Shown: positions 54,688-63,678, counted from the stretch's first letter. The stretch is 64,000 bases of DNA from Fluviicola chungangensis (GCF_007558725.1 NZ_VLPL01000003.1:496001-560000); one strand, 5' to 3'. Translations and numbers: made by a program. The notes: generated by a model from the sequence alone, not told the origin.

Positions 54688-55644
54688 TTAACTGATTTTT
54701 ATTTCTTTCAGTTTGCTTATGTTTTTTACAAACCATTGATAGGTTTCTAAAATACCTGACTCCAGAGATATTTTCGCTTCCCAACCCGCTTCTCTCAGTT
54801 TCGTAACATCCATCAATTTCCTCGGCGTTCCATCCGGTTTGGATGAATCCCAAATAATGTTTCCATTATGTCCGACAGTATGTTGAATCAACTCTGCCAA
54901 TTCTTTTATTGTCAGATCAGTTCCCGTTCCAACATTGTACAAATGGTTTTCCATCCTGTTTTCCAAAACAAAAACCACGGCTTGTGCAAGATCATCTACG
55001 TGCAGAAACTCGCGCATGGGTGTGCCTGAACCCCAAAGTGTTACAGGAGCATGGTCGTTCATTTTTGCATCGTGAAACTTTCTGATCATGGCAGGAAGAA
55101 CATGAGATGTATTTAAATCAAAATTGTCATTAGGGCCATATAGATTGGTAGGCATCAAACTGACAAAATCTTTTCCAAATTGTTTTCGAATAGCTTCACA
55201 GGCTTTTACACCGGCAATTTTTGCAATAGCATACCATTCGTTGGTTGGTTCAAGAGGGCCTGTCAGTAATGATTCTTCCTTTAAAGGTTGTTCAGCCAAT
55301 TTGGGATAAATGCATGAGCTTCCAAGGAAAATAAATTTTTCAATGTTGTGTTTGTGGGCGGCATCAATCAAATTGTTCTGGATCTGAAGGTTTTCCATTA
55401 AAAATGGATAGGGGTAGTTATTGTTTGCCAAAATTCCGCCCACTCTGGCAGCAGCATCAATTACGATATCAGGTTTTTCTACTTGAAAGAATTGTTCCAC
55501 ATCCTTTTGAGATTTGAGCTCCAATTCGATTGATGATTTCCCAATCAAATTAGAATAACCTAATTTTTCAAGAGCTCTGAAAATTGCAGATCCTACCATT
55601 CCCCGATGGCCGGCTATATATATTTTTTTATCTTTTGCTGACAT
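54688..55644 (-). CDS. fcl: GDP-L-fucose synthase
   Basis: Fcl converts GDP-4-keto-6-deoxymannose to GDP-L-fucose. The product (318 residues from the ATG at 55644) has NADP motif IAGHRGMVGSAI, catalytic GSSCIYPK and the YxxxK motif YAIAK. GTPMREFLHVDDLA also fits the family. The upstream in-frame TTG at 55668 overlaps gmd and was rejected. It follows gmd by about 10 nt, the normal pathway order. Confidence 0.94.
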   Translation of the reverse strand: MSAKDKKIYIAGHRGMVGSAIFRALEKLGYSNLIGKSSIELELKSQKDVEQFFQVEKPDIVIDAAARVGGILANNNYPYPFLMENLQIQNNLIDAAHKHNIEKFIFLGSSCIYPKLAEQPLKEESLLTGPLEPTNEWYAIAKIAGVKACEAIRKQFGKDFVSLMPTNLYGPNDNFDLNTSHVLPAMIRKFHDAKMNDHAPVTLWGSGTPMREFLHVDDLAQAVVFVLENRMENHLYNVGTGTDLTIKELAELIQHTVGHNGNIIWDSSKPDGTPRKLMDVTKLREAGWEAKISLESGILETYQWFVKNISKLKEIKIS

Positions 55645-55654
55645 TGAAATGTGT

Positions 55655-56737
55655 TTATTCGATTTCAATTTTTGCCTCGTGCAATTTCTTTACAAACTCC
55701 AAGTCATGCTTCATCATGATTTTCACTAATTCATTTAAGCTTGTTTGATTTGGATTCCAACCAAGAAGTGTTTTTGCTTTTGCGGGATTTCCCAAAAGTT
55801 GATCGACCTCTGCAGGACGGAAATATTTTGGATCGATTTCAATAATTACGTCACCTGTTTTATCATTAATTCCTTTTTCTTCAACACCTGAACCTTCCCA
55901 GCGAATAGTAATTCCGGCCTCCTTGAAAGCCAATTCACAGAAACTTCGGACGGTATGCATTTGTCCGGTAGCAATTACAAAATCTTCCGGTTCGCTGTAT
56001 TGAAGCATCATCCACATACACTCTACGTAATCTTTGGCATACCCCCAATCTCTTTGAGCATCCAGATTACCCATGTAAAGTTTCTTCTGCAACCCATGCG
56101 AAATTCTGCTAGCACCTAATGTAATCTTTCTTGTAACAAAGGTTTCACCTCTGCGTTCGCTTTCATGATTGAATAAAATTCCATTTACTGCAAACATTCC
56201 ATACGACTCCCGATAATTCTTGGTAATCCAAAATCCGTATTGCTTTGCAACACCGTATGGAGAACGTGGATAAAATGGTGTTGTTTCGGATTGCGGTACC
56301 TCTTGTACCTTACCGTATAATTCAGAAGTGGAGGCCTGATAAATCCTGCAGGTTTTTTCCATCCCAAGAATACGGACAGCCTCAAGGATTCGAAGTGTTC
56401 CTACTGCATCAGAATCAGCTGTGTACTCAGGAACTTCAAAAGAAACTTTTACATGGCTTTGTGCCGCCAGGTTGTAAATTTCAGTTGGTTGAACAAGTTG
56501 GATGATCCGTATCAAAGAACTGGAATCGGTCATATCTCCATAATGCAATTCTATTTTACGTTGTTGGTGTACATCGCGTATCCATTCGTCAAAATACAAA
56601 TGTTCAATCCTACTGGTATTAAAATAGGATGCTCTGCGAATAATTCCGTGAACCTCATATCCTTTTTCTATAAGGAATTCTGCCAGAAAAGAACCATCCT
56701 GTCCGGTAATTCCGGTAATTAATGCAATTTTTTCCAT
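55655..56737 (-). CDS. gmd: GDP-mannose 4,6-dehydratase
   Basis: Gmd makes GDP-4-keto-6-deoxymannose, the precursor of GDP-L-fucose. The 360-residue product has [12 protein letters not shown], the catalytic ASTSELYGK and [18 protein letters not shown], and the N-terminal arm [15 protein letters not shown] that shapes the tetramer. A good -7 box 84 nt upstream suggests it can start its own transcript. No manC/manB genes are in this window, so GDP-mannose comes from elsewhere. Confidence 0.95.
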   Translation of the reverse strand: MEKIALITGITGQDGSFLAEFLIEKGYEVHGIIRRASYFNTSRIEHLYFDEWIRDVHQQRKIELHYGDMTDSSSLIRIIQLVQPTEIYNLAAQSHVKVSFEVPEYTADSDAVGTLRILEAVRILGMEKTCRIYQASTSELYGKVQEVPQSETTPFYPRSPYGVAKQYGFWITKNYRESYGMFAVNGILFNHESERRGETFVTRKITLGASRISHGLQKKLYMGNLDAQRDWGYAKDYVECMWMMLQYSEPEDFVIATGQMHTVRSFCELAFKEAGITIRWEGSGVEEKGINDKTGDVIIEIDPKYFRPAEVDQLLGNPAKAKTLLGWNPNQTSLNELVKIMMKHDLEFVKKLHEAKIEIE

Positions 56738-56821
56738 TAAACTGATTTAATAAAACTCCATTCAGAGTTACGCTTAGCAAAAAGTCCTACAGATTAGTTA
56801 TAGCATGAGTTCCAGTAAGGA

Positions 56822-56829
56822 CAAAGATA
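56822..56829 (-). promoter_or_regulatory. -7 box of an internal promoter before gmd
   Basis: TATCTTTG on the minus strand (56829-56822) matches TAnnTTTG. The 256-bp spacer 56738-56993 upstream of gmd holds this box and nothing else I recognise. Confidence 0.5.
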
Positions 56830-56993
56830 CTTATATTTTTAAAAAATCAGTATTTAGCGCAGGGGATTCGTAAGTGCAGATGCTTTTAGAATGATACTTA
56901 ACGCGATAACACAAGTAATATCCATCAATCCGGTCGCCAGGAAACTACAGTGAAGGCTGCTCCTAAATACAGTAAACCGAGTACAAGGTTGAT

Positions 56994-57974
56994 CTAATTA
57001 AAATACCAGCTCAAACTTTCCTTTAATCCTGCGGCCAGATAGTGGCTGGGCTCATATCCAAGCAGCTCTTTTGCTTTATTCACGCTAGCCAGAGAATGAG
57101 GGATGTCCCCTGCGCGATTGGGACCGTGAAGGATTTCTACTTCCATAATTCTAGGATCAAATTCACTCAGATAGCGTTGTATAAGTTGCGTTACTTCCAA
57201 TAATGTAGTCCGCTCTCCAACCGCAGTATTAAAAACTTGTCCTATCGCGCCTTGATTATTAGTAGTAGCTGCCAAATGATTCATTTGAATGACGTTATCA
57301 ATATAGGTAAAATCACGAGTAAATGAACCGTCTCCATTAATGATTGGTGATTCATACCTCATAAACTGCTGAATGAATTTTGGAATAACCGCCGCATAGG
57401 CTCCATCAGGATCCTGACGACGACCGTACACATTAAAATAACGCAATCCTATTGTCTCCATCCCATAACTTAATCCAAAGACGTAAGCATACAATTCATT
57501 AACGTATTTGGTTACTGCATACGGAGATAGTGGTTTTCCAATGAGATTTTCCACTTTTGGTAAATCCTCAGAATCACCATATGTAGAAGAACTGGCAGCA
57601 TATATAAAGCGTTTTACTCCTGCATCTCTGGCAGCAATAAGTATATTCAGAAATCCGGTAATATTTACCTCATTGGTTGTCGCCGGATCATCCAACGACC
57701 TTGGAACTGATCCTAAGGCCGCCTGATGTAAAACGATATCAACATCTGTTACGGCTGCTTGGCAATCAACAGGATTGCGGATGTCTCCGTCTATAAGGTG
57801 AAAATCAGGGTTAGATAAAAAAGGGATAATGTTTTTTCTGTAGCCTGTTGAGAAGTTATCCAGACAAACCACTTTATTATTAAACTTTAACAAGTCTTCA
57901 CATAGATTAGACCCGATGAATCCGGCTCCTCCCGTAACTAATACCCTCTTATTTTGAATTTTTTGGTGCATCAT
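56994..57974 (-). CDS. UDP-GlcNAc 4-epimerase (WbpP-like), copy B
   Basis: The 326-residue product is a close paralogue of the copy at 53679-54659 with the same motifs (GGAGFIGSNL, ALGSVPRSL, SSSTYGDS, YAVTKYVNELYA). Long blocks are identical and differences cluster toward the C-terminus. Copies A and B are direct repeats enclosing gmd-fcl. It is preceded by a truncated wecB remnant. Either copy could provide UDP-GalNAc; their specificities may have split. Confidence 0.88.
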   Translation of the reverse strand: MMHQKIQNKRVLVTGGAGFIGSNLCEDLLKFNNKVVCLDNFSTGYRKNIIPFLSNPDFHLIDGDIRNPVDCQAAVTDVDIVLHQAALGSVPRSLDDPATTNEVNITGFLNILIAARDAGVKRFIYAASSSTYGDSEDLPKVENLIGKPLSPYAVTKYVNELYAYVFGLSYGMETIGLRYFNVYGRRQDPDGAYAAVIPKFIQQFMRYESPIINGDGSFTRDFTYIDNVIQMNHLAATTNNQGAIGQVFNTAVGERTTLLEVTQLIQRYLSEFDPRIMEVEILHGPNRAGDIPHSLASVNKAKELLGYEPSHYLAAGLKESLSWYFN

Positions 57975-58037
57975 TTTTCAACATCACATTAATTCAGTTT
58001 TATCAACTGTTTTTTTTGCGTCTTTAATTTATTGATT

Positions 58038-58202
58038 CTATTTCAAAAAAGACATCACCTGATCAAGCATTTCCCGGTGCTGTGCTGTGACACAAATACG
58101 TACTTCAAAATGGGAACCGGATGATTTAAGTTCGTGAATCAATGGTGCCATTTTTATAGCTTCTGGTCGTGTACCGAAAATTACTAATACTTTTTTGCTC
58201 AT
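58038..58202 (-). pseudogene. 5' remnant of a second UDP-GlcNAc 2-epimerase gene
   Basis: The 54-codon frame begins [20 protein letters not shown] and continues to [15 protein letters not shown] before a stop. This is exactly the N-terminus of the WecB family ([19 protein letters not shown]), after which the rest (about 310 residues) is missing. It is a different lineage from the frameshifted wecB at 43813-44903. It lies at the 5' edge of the locus, 64 bp before epimerase copy B, marking a deletion or replacement breakpoint. Confidence 0.9.
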
Positions 58203-58345
58203 CCTCTTAGTTTAACTCCTCATCTCTATCGCTCATTCCATTTATAAACCAGTTGTTCAGCTTGCTATTTGTATTAAAGAGCGGATTTAAAACAGGAAAG
58301 ATCCTCAGACCAATTTTACGGTCAAACAACCTAATTTGGCCGCTG

Positions 58346-58353
58346 CAAATATA
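58346..58353 (-). promoter_or_regulatory. -7 box of the surface-polysaccharide locus
   Basis: TATATTTG on the minus strand (58353-58346) would start transcription near 58340. The leader is about 140 nt before the wecB remnant, long enough for post-transcriptional control. I saw no ops-like element. Confidence 0.55.
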
Positions 58354-58631
58354 CCTCTTTTTCAAGGGGTTTGTTAAAAAAATGCTCCGTATGTTTTTTT
58401 ACATTGCTGAATCGGTTTGTAATCAGTAAATTAACGTTGATGTTAAAGTTTGTCAAAAACGCTGAGACAAGTTACGATTTATACCTTGAAAAATAAGGTA
58501 AAACTAATAATCTGCTATTTCGTTCTATTAATTTTGTGCAATCAATTATTTTTCAGATATTTGACGTGGCTACAGCGTAAACCTTTCATGAATTTGATTA
58601 TTTCAAAGAAGATATTAGTGTCTTCTTTGAG

Positions 58632-58639
58632 TATATTTG
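58632..58639 (+). promoter_or_regulatory. -7 box of the OmpA-family gene
   Basis: TATATTTG (58632-58639) lies 32 nt before the ATG at 58672 and is followed by an A-rich leader, typical of strongly expressed Bacteroidetes genes. Confidence 0.6.
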
Positions 58640-58671
58640 CAACCAAAAAATAAAGAAAAATATCCTGTACC

Positions 58672-60033
58672 ATGAAAATTTATCATTTACTATTCATTTG
58701 TCTACCATTTGCATTGAATGCTCAAAACGATGTGAAAAGCATGAACAAATGGTCACTGGGTTTATCAATTGGTGCCCATGATGGCATGGCCCCGTCCAGG
58801 GCGACTACCCGTCTTTATCAAATTCATCATTATGGGATTAACACACGGTACATGTTTACAAACCGCGCCGGTATCACATTGGGAGTGAATTACGATTTTC
58901 TCGATTTCATTAATAAACCATTCAACAGTTATTACTTCAGAACATCGCTTGAAGGTGTTGTAAATGCCGGGGATATGCTTCATTTCCCGCAGGTAATGCC
59001 GCGCATCGGGCTTTTGGTTCATGGAGGTTTCGGATTCTCAAGTTTGTGGTCTGATAATAACCCAAGAATTGCCAATACAGAATCCTTGTCTAAGCGCGCT
59101 GATGGAATGATCAATTTTACGTTCGGTGCAACTCCGCAGGTTAAATTGAATGAAAGATGGTCCCTGAACGGTGATCTTTCATTCATATTTCACGCACGTC
59201 AGAATAATACGTTTGACATGCAAAGAGCAAACAAAAAGGGTTCGATTGATGGGTATATGCTCAACCTGAGCATCGGGGTTTCTTACTACCTGGGTAAAAA
59301 TAAAACACATGCAGACTGGACTCCTACTATTTATGGGGCCGCTGGTCCCGACTCAAAAGAATTGGATCGGATGAAAGCTGAACTTGCAGCATTGAAAGAA
59401 CAGGCGCGTGATGATGACAAAGATGGCGTTCCGAATAGTATTGACCAGGAAGCAAACACACCGGCAGGCAGTTTTGTAGACTCTAAGGGTGTTGCGATTA
59501 AAGATACGGACGGTGACGGAATCACGGATGCTTACGATGCTTGTCCGGATGTAAAAGGGGTGTATTCTGCAAACGGTTGTCCTGACAGTGACAAAGACGG
59601 AGTTCCTGACGGGGACGATGCATGTCCTCAAACTCCGGGATTGGTTTCGAATAACGGTTGTCCGGTTGTTGAAAAAGCTGTTCAGGAAGTCATGGCGAAA
59701 GCACTTAGAGGAGTTCAATTCGAAACGTCAAAAAGTACCTTGTTGAAAACGTCTCTTCCAATTTTGGATGAAGTGGTTCGCGTAATGAAACAAAATCCGG
59801 ATTACCGTTTGGATATCCTGGGGCATACAGATAATGTAGGTGATGAAAATCAAAACCTGGTGCTTTCCCAGGAAAGAGCGCAGGTAGTAGCTGCTTACCT
59901 GATTTCAAAAGGTGTTGATTCTGCGCGAATTCACGCAAAAGGATTCGGTGAGTCTCAGCCAAAAACATCAAATGATACTCCGGAAGGTCAGGCAATCAAC
60001 AGACGCGTTGAATTCAACGTAGTGTTTGATTAA
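58672..60033 (+). CDS. OmpA-family outer-membrane protein with thrombospondin type-3 repeats
   Basis: The 453-residue protein has a signal peptide (cleavage near ALNAQN) and an N-terminal beta-barrel-like domain (to about 205). A linker with calcium-binding type-3 repeats (DDDKDGVPNSID, DTDGDGITDAYDACPD, DSDKDGVPDGDDACP) follows. The C-terminal OmpA peptidoglycan-binding domain (about 335-453) includes GHTDNVG and NRRVEF. It probably anchors the outer membrane to peptidoglycan. It is monocistronic with its own promoter and terminator. Confidence 0.92.
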   Translation: MKIYHLLFICLPFALNAQNDVKSMNKWSLGLSIGAHDGMAPSRATTRLYQIHHYGINTRYMFTNRAGITLGVNYDFLDFINKPFNSYYFRTSLEGVVNAGDMLHFPQVMPRIGLLVHGGFGFSSLWSDNNPRIANTESLSKRADGMINFTFGATPQVKLNERWSLNGDLSFIFHARQNNTFDMQRANKKGSIDGYMLNLSIGVSYYLGKNKTHADWTPTIYGAAGPDSKELDRMKAELAALKEQARDDDKDGVPNSIDQEANTPAGSFVDSKGVAIKDTDGDGITDAYDACPDVKGVYSANGCPDSDKDGVPDGDDACPQTPGLVSNNGCPVVEKAVQEVMAKALRGVQFETSKSTLLKTSLPILDEVVRVMKQNPDYRLDILGHTDNVGDENQNLVLSQERAQVVAAYLISKGVDSARIHAKGFGESQPKTSNDTPEGQAINRRVEFNVVFD

Positions 60034-60060
60034 GATCTTTAGAAACAGATAAATATCAGG

Positions 60061-60097
60061 AAAAGGGCTGTCCGGAAAAGGCAGTCCTTTTTTTGTT
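60061..60097 (+). terminator. Rho-independent terminator after the OmpA-family gene
   Basis: AAGGGCTG pairs with CAGTCCTT (one G-U pair) around a loop and is followed by seven T. Confidence 0.75.
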
Positions 60098-60187
60098 TCT
60101 GATTGTCCCGTCCTGAAATAAATGGTGTCATCTTGTTTTAGGGCTGGTCACGAATAACACGATTGATCATTTCCTCCATCGACTTTT

Positions 60188-60628
60188 TTAGTCCGGGAAA
60201 CCACTTCGTTTGCCGCTTATTAGTCTCCGGGTCACCACTTTGTCGATCGGGAAAGTCAGCAATTCTTCACTTAATTCCGAAAGATTCACCCAATGGAGCG
60301 TTTCGGCTCCCAGGTGATTCCGGATCAGATAATCTATTTTATCCAGGTCTGCCCGGATGAGGTAATAAATTGAAACGACCTGGTCGTGTTCTGAGAATGC
60401 GGAAACCTGGAAAAAGTCGGTGAGATAAAACAGTTCGGCAACTTCAATTTCCAGGTTGAATTCCTCCAGGAATTCGCGTTTTAAACAATCGATTGTTCCC
60501 TCACCGAATTCCAAACCGCCGCCCGGAAACTTGGTAAAGCTTAAATCCCGGTACGATTCATCCGAGAGCAGTACTTCATCCCGTTCATTGATGCAAATAC
60601 CGTAAACACGGATATTGAATCGCTTCAT
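60188..60628 (-). CDS. NUDIX hydrolase
   Basis: The 146-residue protein has the NUDIX box in GGGLEFGEGTIDCLKREFLE followed by EFNLEI. The key glutamates are intact; the box glycine of EEXG is N. It hydrolyses a nucleoside diphosphate linked to X; substrate unknown. Its start overlaps the MazG-like stop (TAATG), so the two are a house-cleaning pair. Confidence 0.88.
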   Translation of the reverse strand: MKRFNIRVYGICINERDEVLLSDESYRDLSFTKFPGGGLEFGEGTIDCLKREFLEEFNLEIEVAELFYLTDFFQVSAFSEHDQVVSIYYLIRADLDKIDYLIRNHLGAETLHWVNLSELSEELLTFPIDKVVTRRLISGKRSGFPD

Positions 60629-61020
60629 TACTTTTCTAAAACTGAAAGAATATCCGGTTTGAAATACAGTTCGGATTTCAATACTTTACCATCTTCGCGG
60701 TAAATCGGTAAGCCGTCAGCATCCAGTTTACTCATATTCGAGCGTTGAATTTCGGCAAAAACGTCCGCAATTTTATCCTGAAGTCCATGCTTTAAGATCG
60801 TTCCGCACAAAATATACAATTGATCGCCCAGGGCATCTGCAATTTCGACAATATCTCCATTTTTGGCAGCTTCCAGGTATTCTTCGTTTTCTTCTTTCAT
60901 TAAATTGTAGCGAAGTACAATGTCTGCTTCAGATAACTGTGCTGTTGGCTGATAATTGTTTGGAATGTTGAATGCATCGTGAAAAGTTTCCACGGCTGAA
61001 ATGGTTTCTTTGAGTGTCAT
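60628..61020 (-). CDS. MazG-like nucleoside triphosphate pyrophosphohydrolase
   Basis: The 130-residue protein has the metal-binding helices EENEEYLEAAKNGD and EIADALGDQLYILCGTI typical of MazG-like enzymes. It ends in a longer tail (YREDGKVLKSELYFKPDI) seen in one subfamily. It probably removes non-canonical NTPs. It is coupled to the downstream NUDIX gene. Confidence 0.85.
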   Translation of the reverse strand: MTLKETISAVETFHDAFNIPNNYQPTAQLSEADIVLRYNLMKEENEEYLEAAKNGDIVEIADALGDQLYILCGTILKHGLQDKIADVFAEIQRSNMSKLDADGLPIYREDGKVLKSELYFKPDILSVLEK

Positions 61021-61034
61021 TTTTTGTGTTTTGA

Positions 61035-61042
61035 CAAATATA
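61035..61042 (-). promoter_or_regulatory. -7 box of the MazG-NUDIX operon
   Basis: TATATTTG on the minus strand (61042-61035) lies 14 nt before the ATG at 61020. Confidence 0.55.
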
Positions 61043-61099
61043 GTTCAAGGAAAGTTCAAAAGTTCAATTTTGAATGACACTATTGTTGGCTTTGATCCC

Positions 61100-61176
61100 T
61101 GCGCCGATGCTGAAGCTTTAGCGGAAGCATTTTGAACCTTTCGAGCCCGCAGAGCGAAAAAGATTTAAATCTTTTT
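61100..61176. repeat. Palindromic intergenic element
   Basis: This spacer holds an imperfect palindrome around ATGCTGAAGCTTTAGCGGAA and a perfect 20-bp palindrome AAAAAGATTTAAATCTTTTT (61157-61176) that covers the stop codon of the SUMF1-fold gene. It resembles other dispersed palindromes in this window and may also end transcription on the minus strand. Confidence 0.4.
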
Positions 61177-62080
61177 ACTTTTTTGAACTCTCTGAGAAGG
61201 TCATTACCGGCCTGAAACCAACCATGGGGTTAGCTTCTGTGAACTTTTTCATGCTTTGGTTCCGGATATCGAAGCCGGGAGAATTCCAGTCTCCTCCCAC
61301 AGCAATGTCTTGTTCTGCGACCATTTCGGACACGTTGCCATTCAAATGAAAAATACCGAATTCATTTGGAAAATAGGATTCAACCGGAGCAGTTACATCC
61401 GCGTACAGATCACCATTTCCAATATAATCAAAGGAATTGGTTACCAGTATGAGTTTTCCTGTAAGGGTGTCCCTGGAAATACAGCCTCCGTCAATTTGAA
61501 GGAAATTGGCCATCATTTTTCCTTTTTCTGTTCTGATATAAGGGGAATTCCAGGCATATGGGCGATCCATGCTGCTTCCATTCGCTGCACGAAGGAATTC
61601 TGCTCTTTTGGGTAATCGAACAATGATGCTTTGGTTTTTGGTGTATTCGCGCCAGATTTGAGTCAACCATTCACAATATTTCTCTGCTTGTTGGCGTGTT
61701 ATGTTGACTACCGGATAATTTTTGTACGCTTTATGATTGAAATAATGTGTCACATACTTCTCTCCCTGAAAATAGGTCGAGTTCCATTTTGCGGAATCAA
61801 CGAGAGCCAATCGATATTCCTTCATTTTTCCGGTTTTCTTCAAATCATCCAGGTATTCCTGGTAGTTGAGATTGGAAACCTCTTTTTGGGATATGAAAAA
61901 ACCCTGACAGGTAACCGTATCACCGTCCACGATTGTTTTTCCCGGGGGAATGTAAGAGAATGCATCTTTTGCTGCATTTTTCATTCCTTCCAGGTCTGAA
62001 ATAGGTTTTTTTGGTTTTGCAAACGAGAGGAATAGAATGGTTACAAGAAAAATGAAAATAGAAACAGAGAATCTTTTCAT
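61175..62080 (-). CDS. Secreted SUMF1/FGE-fold protein (GldK/GldJ-related fold)
   Basis: The 301-residue protein has a signal peptide (to about residue 21, no lipobox cysteine) and a formylglycine-generating-enzyme-like domain (QKEVSNLNYQEYL, PVVNITRQQAEKYCEWLT, NGNVSEMV, VGFRPVMTF). It shares the fold of GldK but is much shorter and has no lipid anchor. The catalytic cysteine pair of true FGE is not evident, so binding rather than enzymatic activity is likely. It is monocistronic. A link to type IX secretion is only suggested by the fold. Confidence 0.82.
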   Translation of the reverse strand: MKRFSVSIFIFLVTILFLSFAKPKKPISDLEGMKNAAKDAFSYIPPGKTIVDGDTVTCQGFFISQKEVSNLNYQEYLDDLKKTGKMKEYRLALVDSAKWNSTYFQGEKYVTHYFNHKAYKNYPVVNITRQQAEKYCEWLTQIWREYTKNQSIIVRLPKRAEFLRAANGSSMDRPYAWNSPYIRTEKGKMMANFLQIDGGCISRDTLTGKLILVTNSFDYIGNGDLYADVTAPVESYFPNEFGIFHLNGNVSEMVAEQDIAVGGDWNSPGFDIRNQSMKKFTEANPMVGFRPVMTFSESSKK

Positions 62081-62125
62081 AAGAGTATTTTTTTGGTTCT
62101 ATAAAGATAATTCATCCGGTGGGTT

Positions 62126-62160
62126 ACAAAAAAAACTCTCACTTTTCAGTGAGAGTTTTA
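62126..62160 (-). terminator. Rho-independent terminator of the phosphate transporter gene
   Basis: Read on the minus strand, AAAACTCTCAC pairs with GTGAGAGTTTT (plus-strand 62132-62142 and 62149-62159), followed by a run of T. It lies 20 nt past the transporter stop. Confidence 0.8.
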
Positions 62161-62178
62161 TCGTGAATTATCTGAAGT

Positions 62179-63654
62179 TTAGTGAAACAACTTGGTGATG
62201 TAATAAATTCCGGCCGCCAGTAAACCTGATACAGGAATCGTTAAAATCCATGCCCAAAGTAAGTTGATGGTCACCCCCCAACGAACAGCGCTCAAACGTT
62301 TGGTAGCCCCAACTCCGATAATGGAACCGGTAATGGTGTGCGTGGTTGAAACCGGAATTCCCAGGTTGGAAACGGTGAACAGGGTCAATGCACCTGCTGT
62401 TTCAGCACAAACACCTTCCAACGGAGTTACTTTGGTGATCTTCGTTCCCATGGTTTTCACGATTTTCCAACCTCCCATCATGGTTCCTAAACCAATCATT
62501 AAGTAACAGGAAAATGCAATCCAACCCGGCATCGTTTCGGAGTTCACTTTGTCTTTCAGTTTATGACCGCTCAGCAAATTTCCGTCCTTGTCTACATACT
62601 CATCAAAGATAGCCGCTTCCATGTATTCTTTGTTCAGCTGTTTTCCTTTAAAGATGACGTCGTGTGTTTTCGCGTCGTAAATATCTTCTCCTTTTGTATA
62701 GATCAAAATATGATCTTCTTTTTCAATTTTCAGAGAATCAATGTTTTTGGTATACTCCGGTTTGAATTTCGCTTTTTTACCATCAGCGTCTTCAAACTCG
62801 ATCTGGAATACTTCCGAGATCTGGAACATTTTAGGAATATCTCCAACGATTTGTCCCTGGTCATTGCGCTGTGAATTCGCAAATACCATCAATGCCGCAC
62901 AAATAATACCCATTACTTTTTGAGAATCGGCACCACCATGTCCCAAAGAAAAAGCTGCAGAAGAAAGTAATTGCAGTTTTTTGTACATGTTTGATTCTTT
63001 CAAAGCGGTCTGGCGCTTTCCGTGAACCAACTGATACCACGTGTAAGTAAGGATGAACAGGATGATCATTCCCATCACGATCCACATCATTATCGGCTTT
63101 ACATCTAAATATTCAACCATGTAATCCATGATGAAATAAGTAATGGTTGAAAGAATTAAAATGGAAATCATTTTCTTGGCAAAGTTTCGGCTTACCGTAA
63201 TTAAAGCGATGACGAAAGCGATAATCCCTCCGATGAACGGAGCCAGGAAAATGAAGAGTGTAACCTTAATGATCTCAGTGGAAGCAATGACGTCAAATCC
63301 TGCATGCGCGACTGCGGCCCCCGCAAATCCACCAATTAAGGTATGCGAAGAAGAGGAAGGGATTCCCAGCCACCAGGTCAGGAGGTTCCAAATCATTGCG
63401 GCGATTAATCCGGAAAGGATAACGTATAAGTCAATGGCACTATTGTCTACTGTTTTTGCTACGGTATTTCCAACACTCATATCAAATACCCAGAAAGCCA
63501 CTACGTTAAAAAGGGCGGCCCAGACAACTGCCTGGAACGGGGTCAATACTTTCGTGGAAACAACCGTAGCAATGGAGTTTGCTGCATCATGAAAACCATT
63601 TACCAAATCAAATAATAAGGCAAGAATGATGATGGCAATTAATAATGAAAACAT
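62179..63654 (-). CDS. PiT-family inorganic phosphate transporter
   Basis: PiT carriers are inner-membrane phosphate symporters. The 491-residue product has about 10-11 helices and the paired PiT signatures GFHDAANSIAT (20-30) and GIPVSTTHT (432-440), with SLGHGGADSQKVMG in the middle. A hydrophilic insert of about 115 residues (262-376, beta-rich and charged) splits the two halves and is larger than in many PiT proteins. It is preceded by a DUF47 gene by 24 nt, the usual partner pair, and ends at a strong terminator. Confidence 0.93.
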   Translation of the reverse strand: MFSLLIAIIILALLFDLVNGFHDAANSIATVVSTKVLTPFQAVVWAALFNVVAFWVFDMSVGNTVAKTVDNSAIDLYVILSGLIAAMIWNLLTWWLGIPSSSSHTLIGGFAGAAVAHAGFDVIASTEIIKVTLFIFLAPFIGGIIAFVIALITVSRNFAKKMISILILSTITYFIMDYMVEYLDVKPIMMWIVMGMIILFILTYTWYQLVHGKRQTALKESNMYKKLQLLSSAAFSLGHGGADSQKVMGIICAALMVFANSQRNDQGQIVGDIPKMFQISEVFQIEFEDADGKKAKFKPEYTKNIDSLKIEKEDHILIYTKGEDIYDAKTHDVIFKGKQLNKEYMEAAIFDEYVDKDGNLLSGHKLKDKVNSETMPGWIAFSCYLMIGLGTMMGGWKIVKTMGTKITKVTPLEGVCAETAGALTLFTVSNLGIPVSTTHTITGSIIGVGATKRLSAVRWGVTINLLWAWILTIPVSGLLAAGIYYITKLFH

Positions 63655-63678
63655 ATCTTATTGGTTTACCAATGAATA

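Larger units (their letters stand above)
58203..58671. other. Divergent intergenic region with two promoters
   Basis: This 469-bp stretch separates the polysaccharide locus from the OmpA-family gene. It holds a minus-strand -7 box (58353-58346), a plus-strand -7 box (58632-58639) and AT-rich sequence. The only open stretch (58450-58653, 67 codons from TTG) runs through the second promoter and has no convincing start, so I do not call a gene. Confidence 0.6.

Noticed and set aside
56738-56993. Short hydrophobic open stretches on the minus strand between gmd and epimerase copy B
   Set aside because: They are at most about 25 codons, in different frames, and lack a convincing start; the spacer contains a promoter box instead.
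58450-58653. 67-codon open stretch before the OmpA-family gene
   Set aside because: It begins with TTG, runs through the likely promoter (58632-58639) and has no recognisable features.
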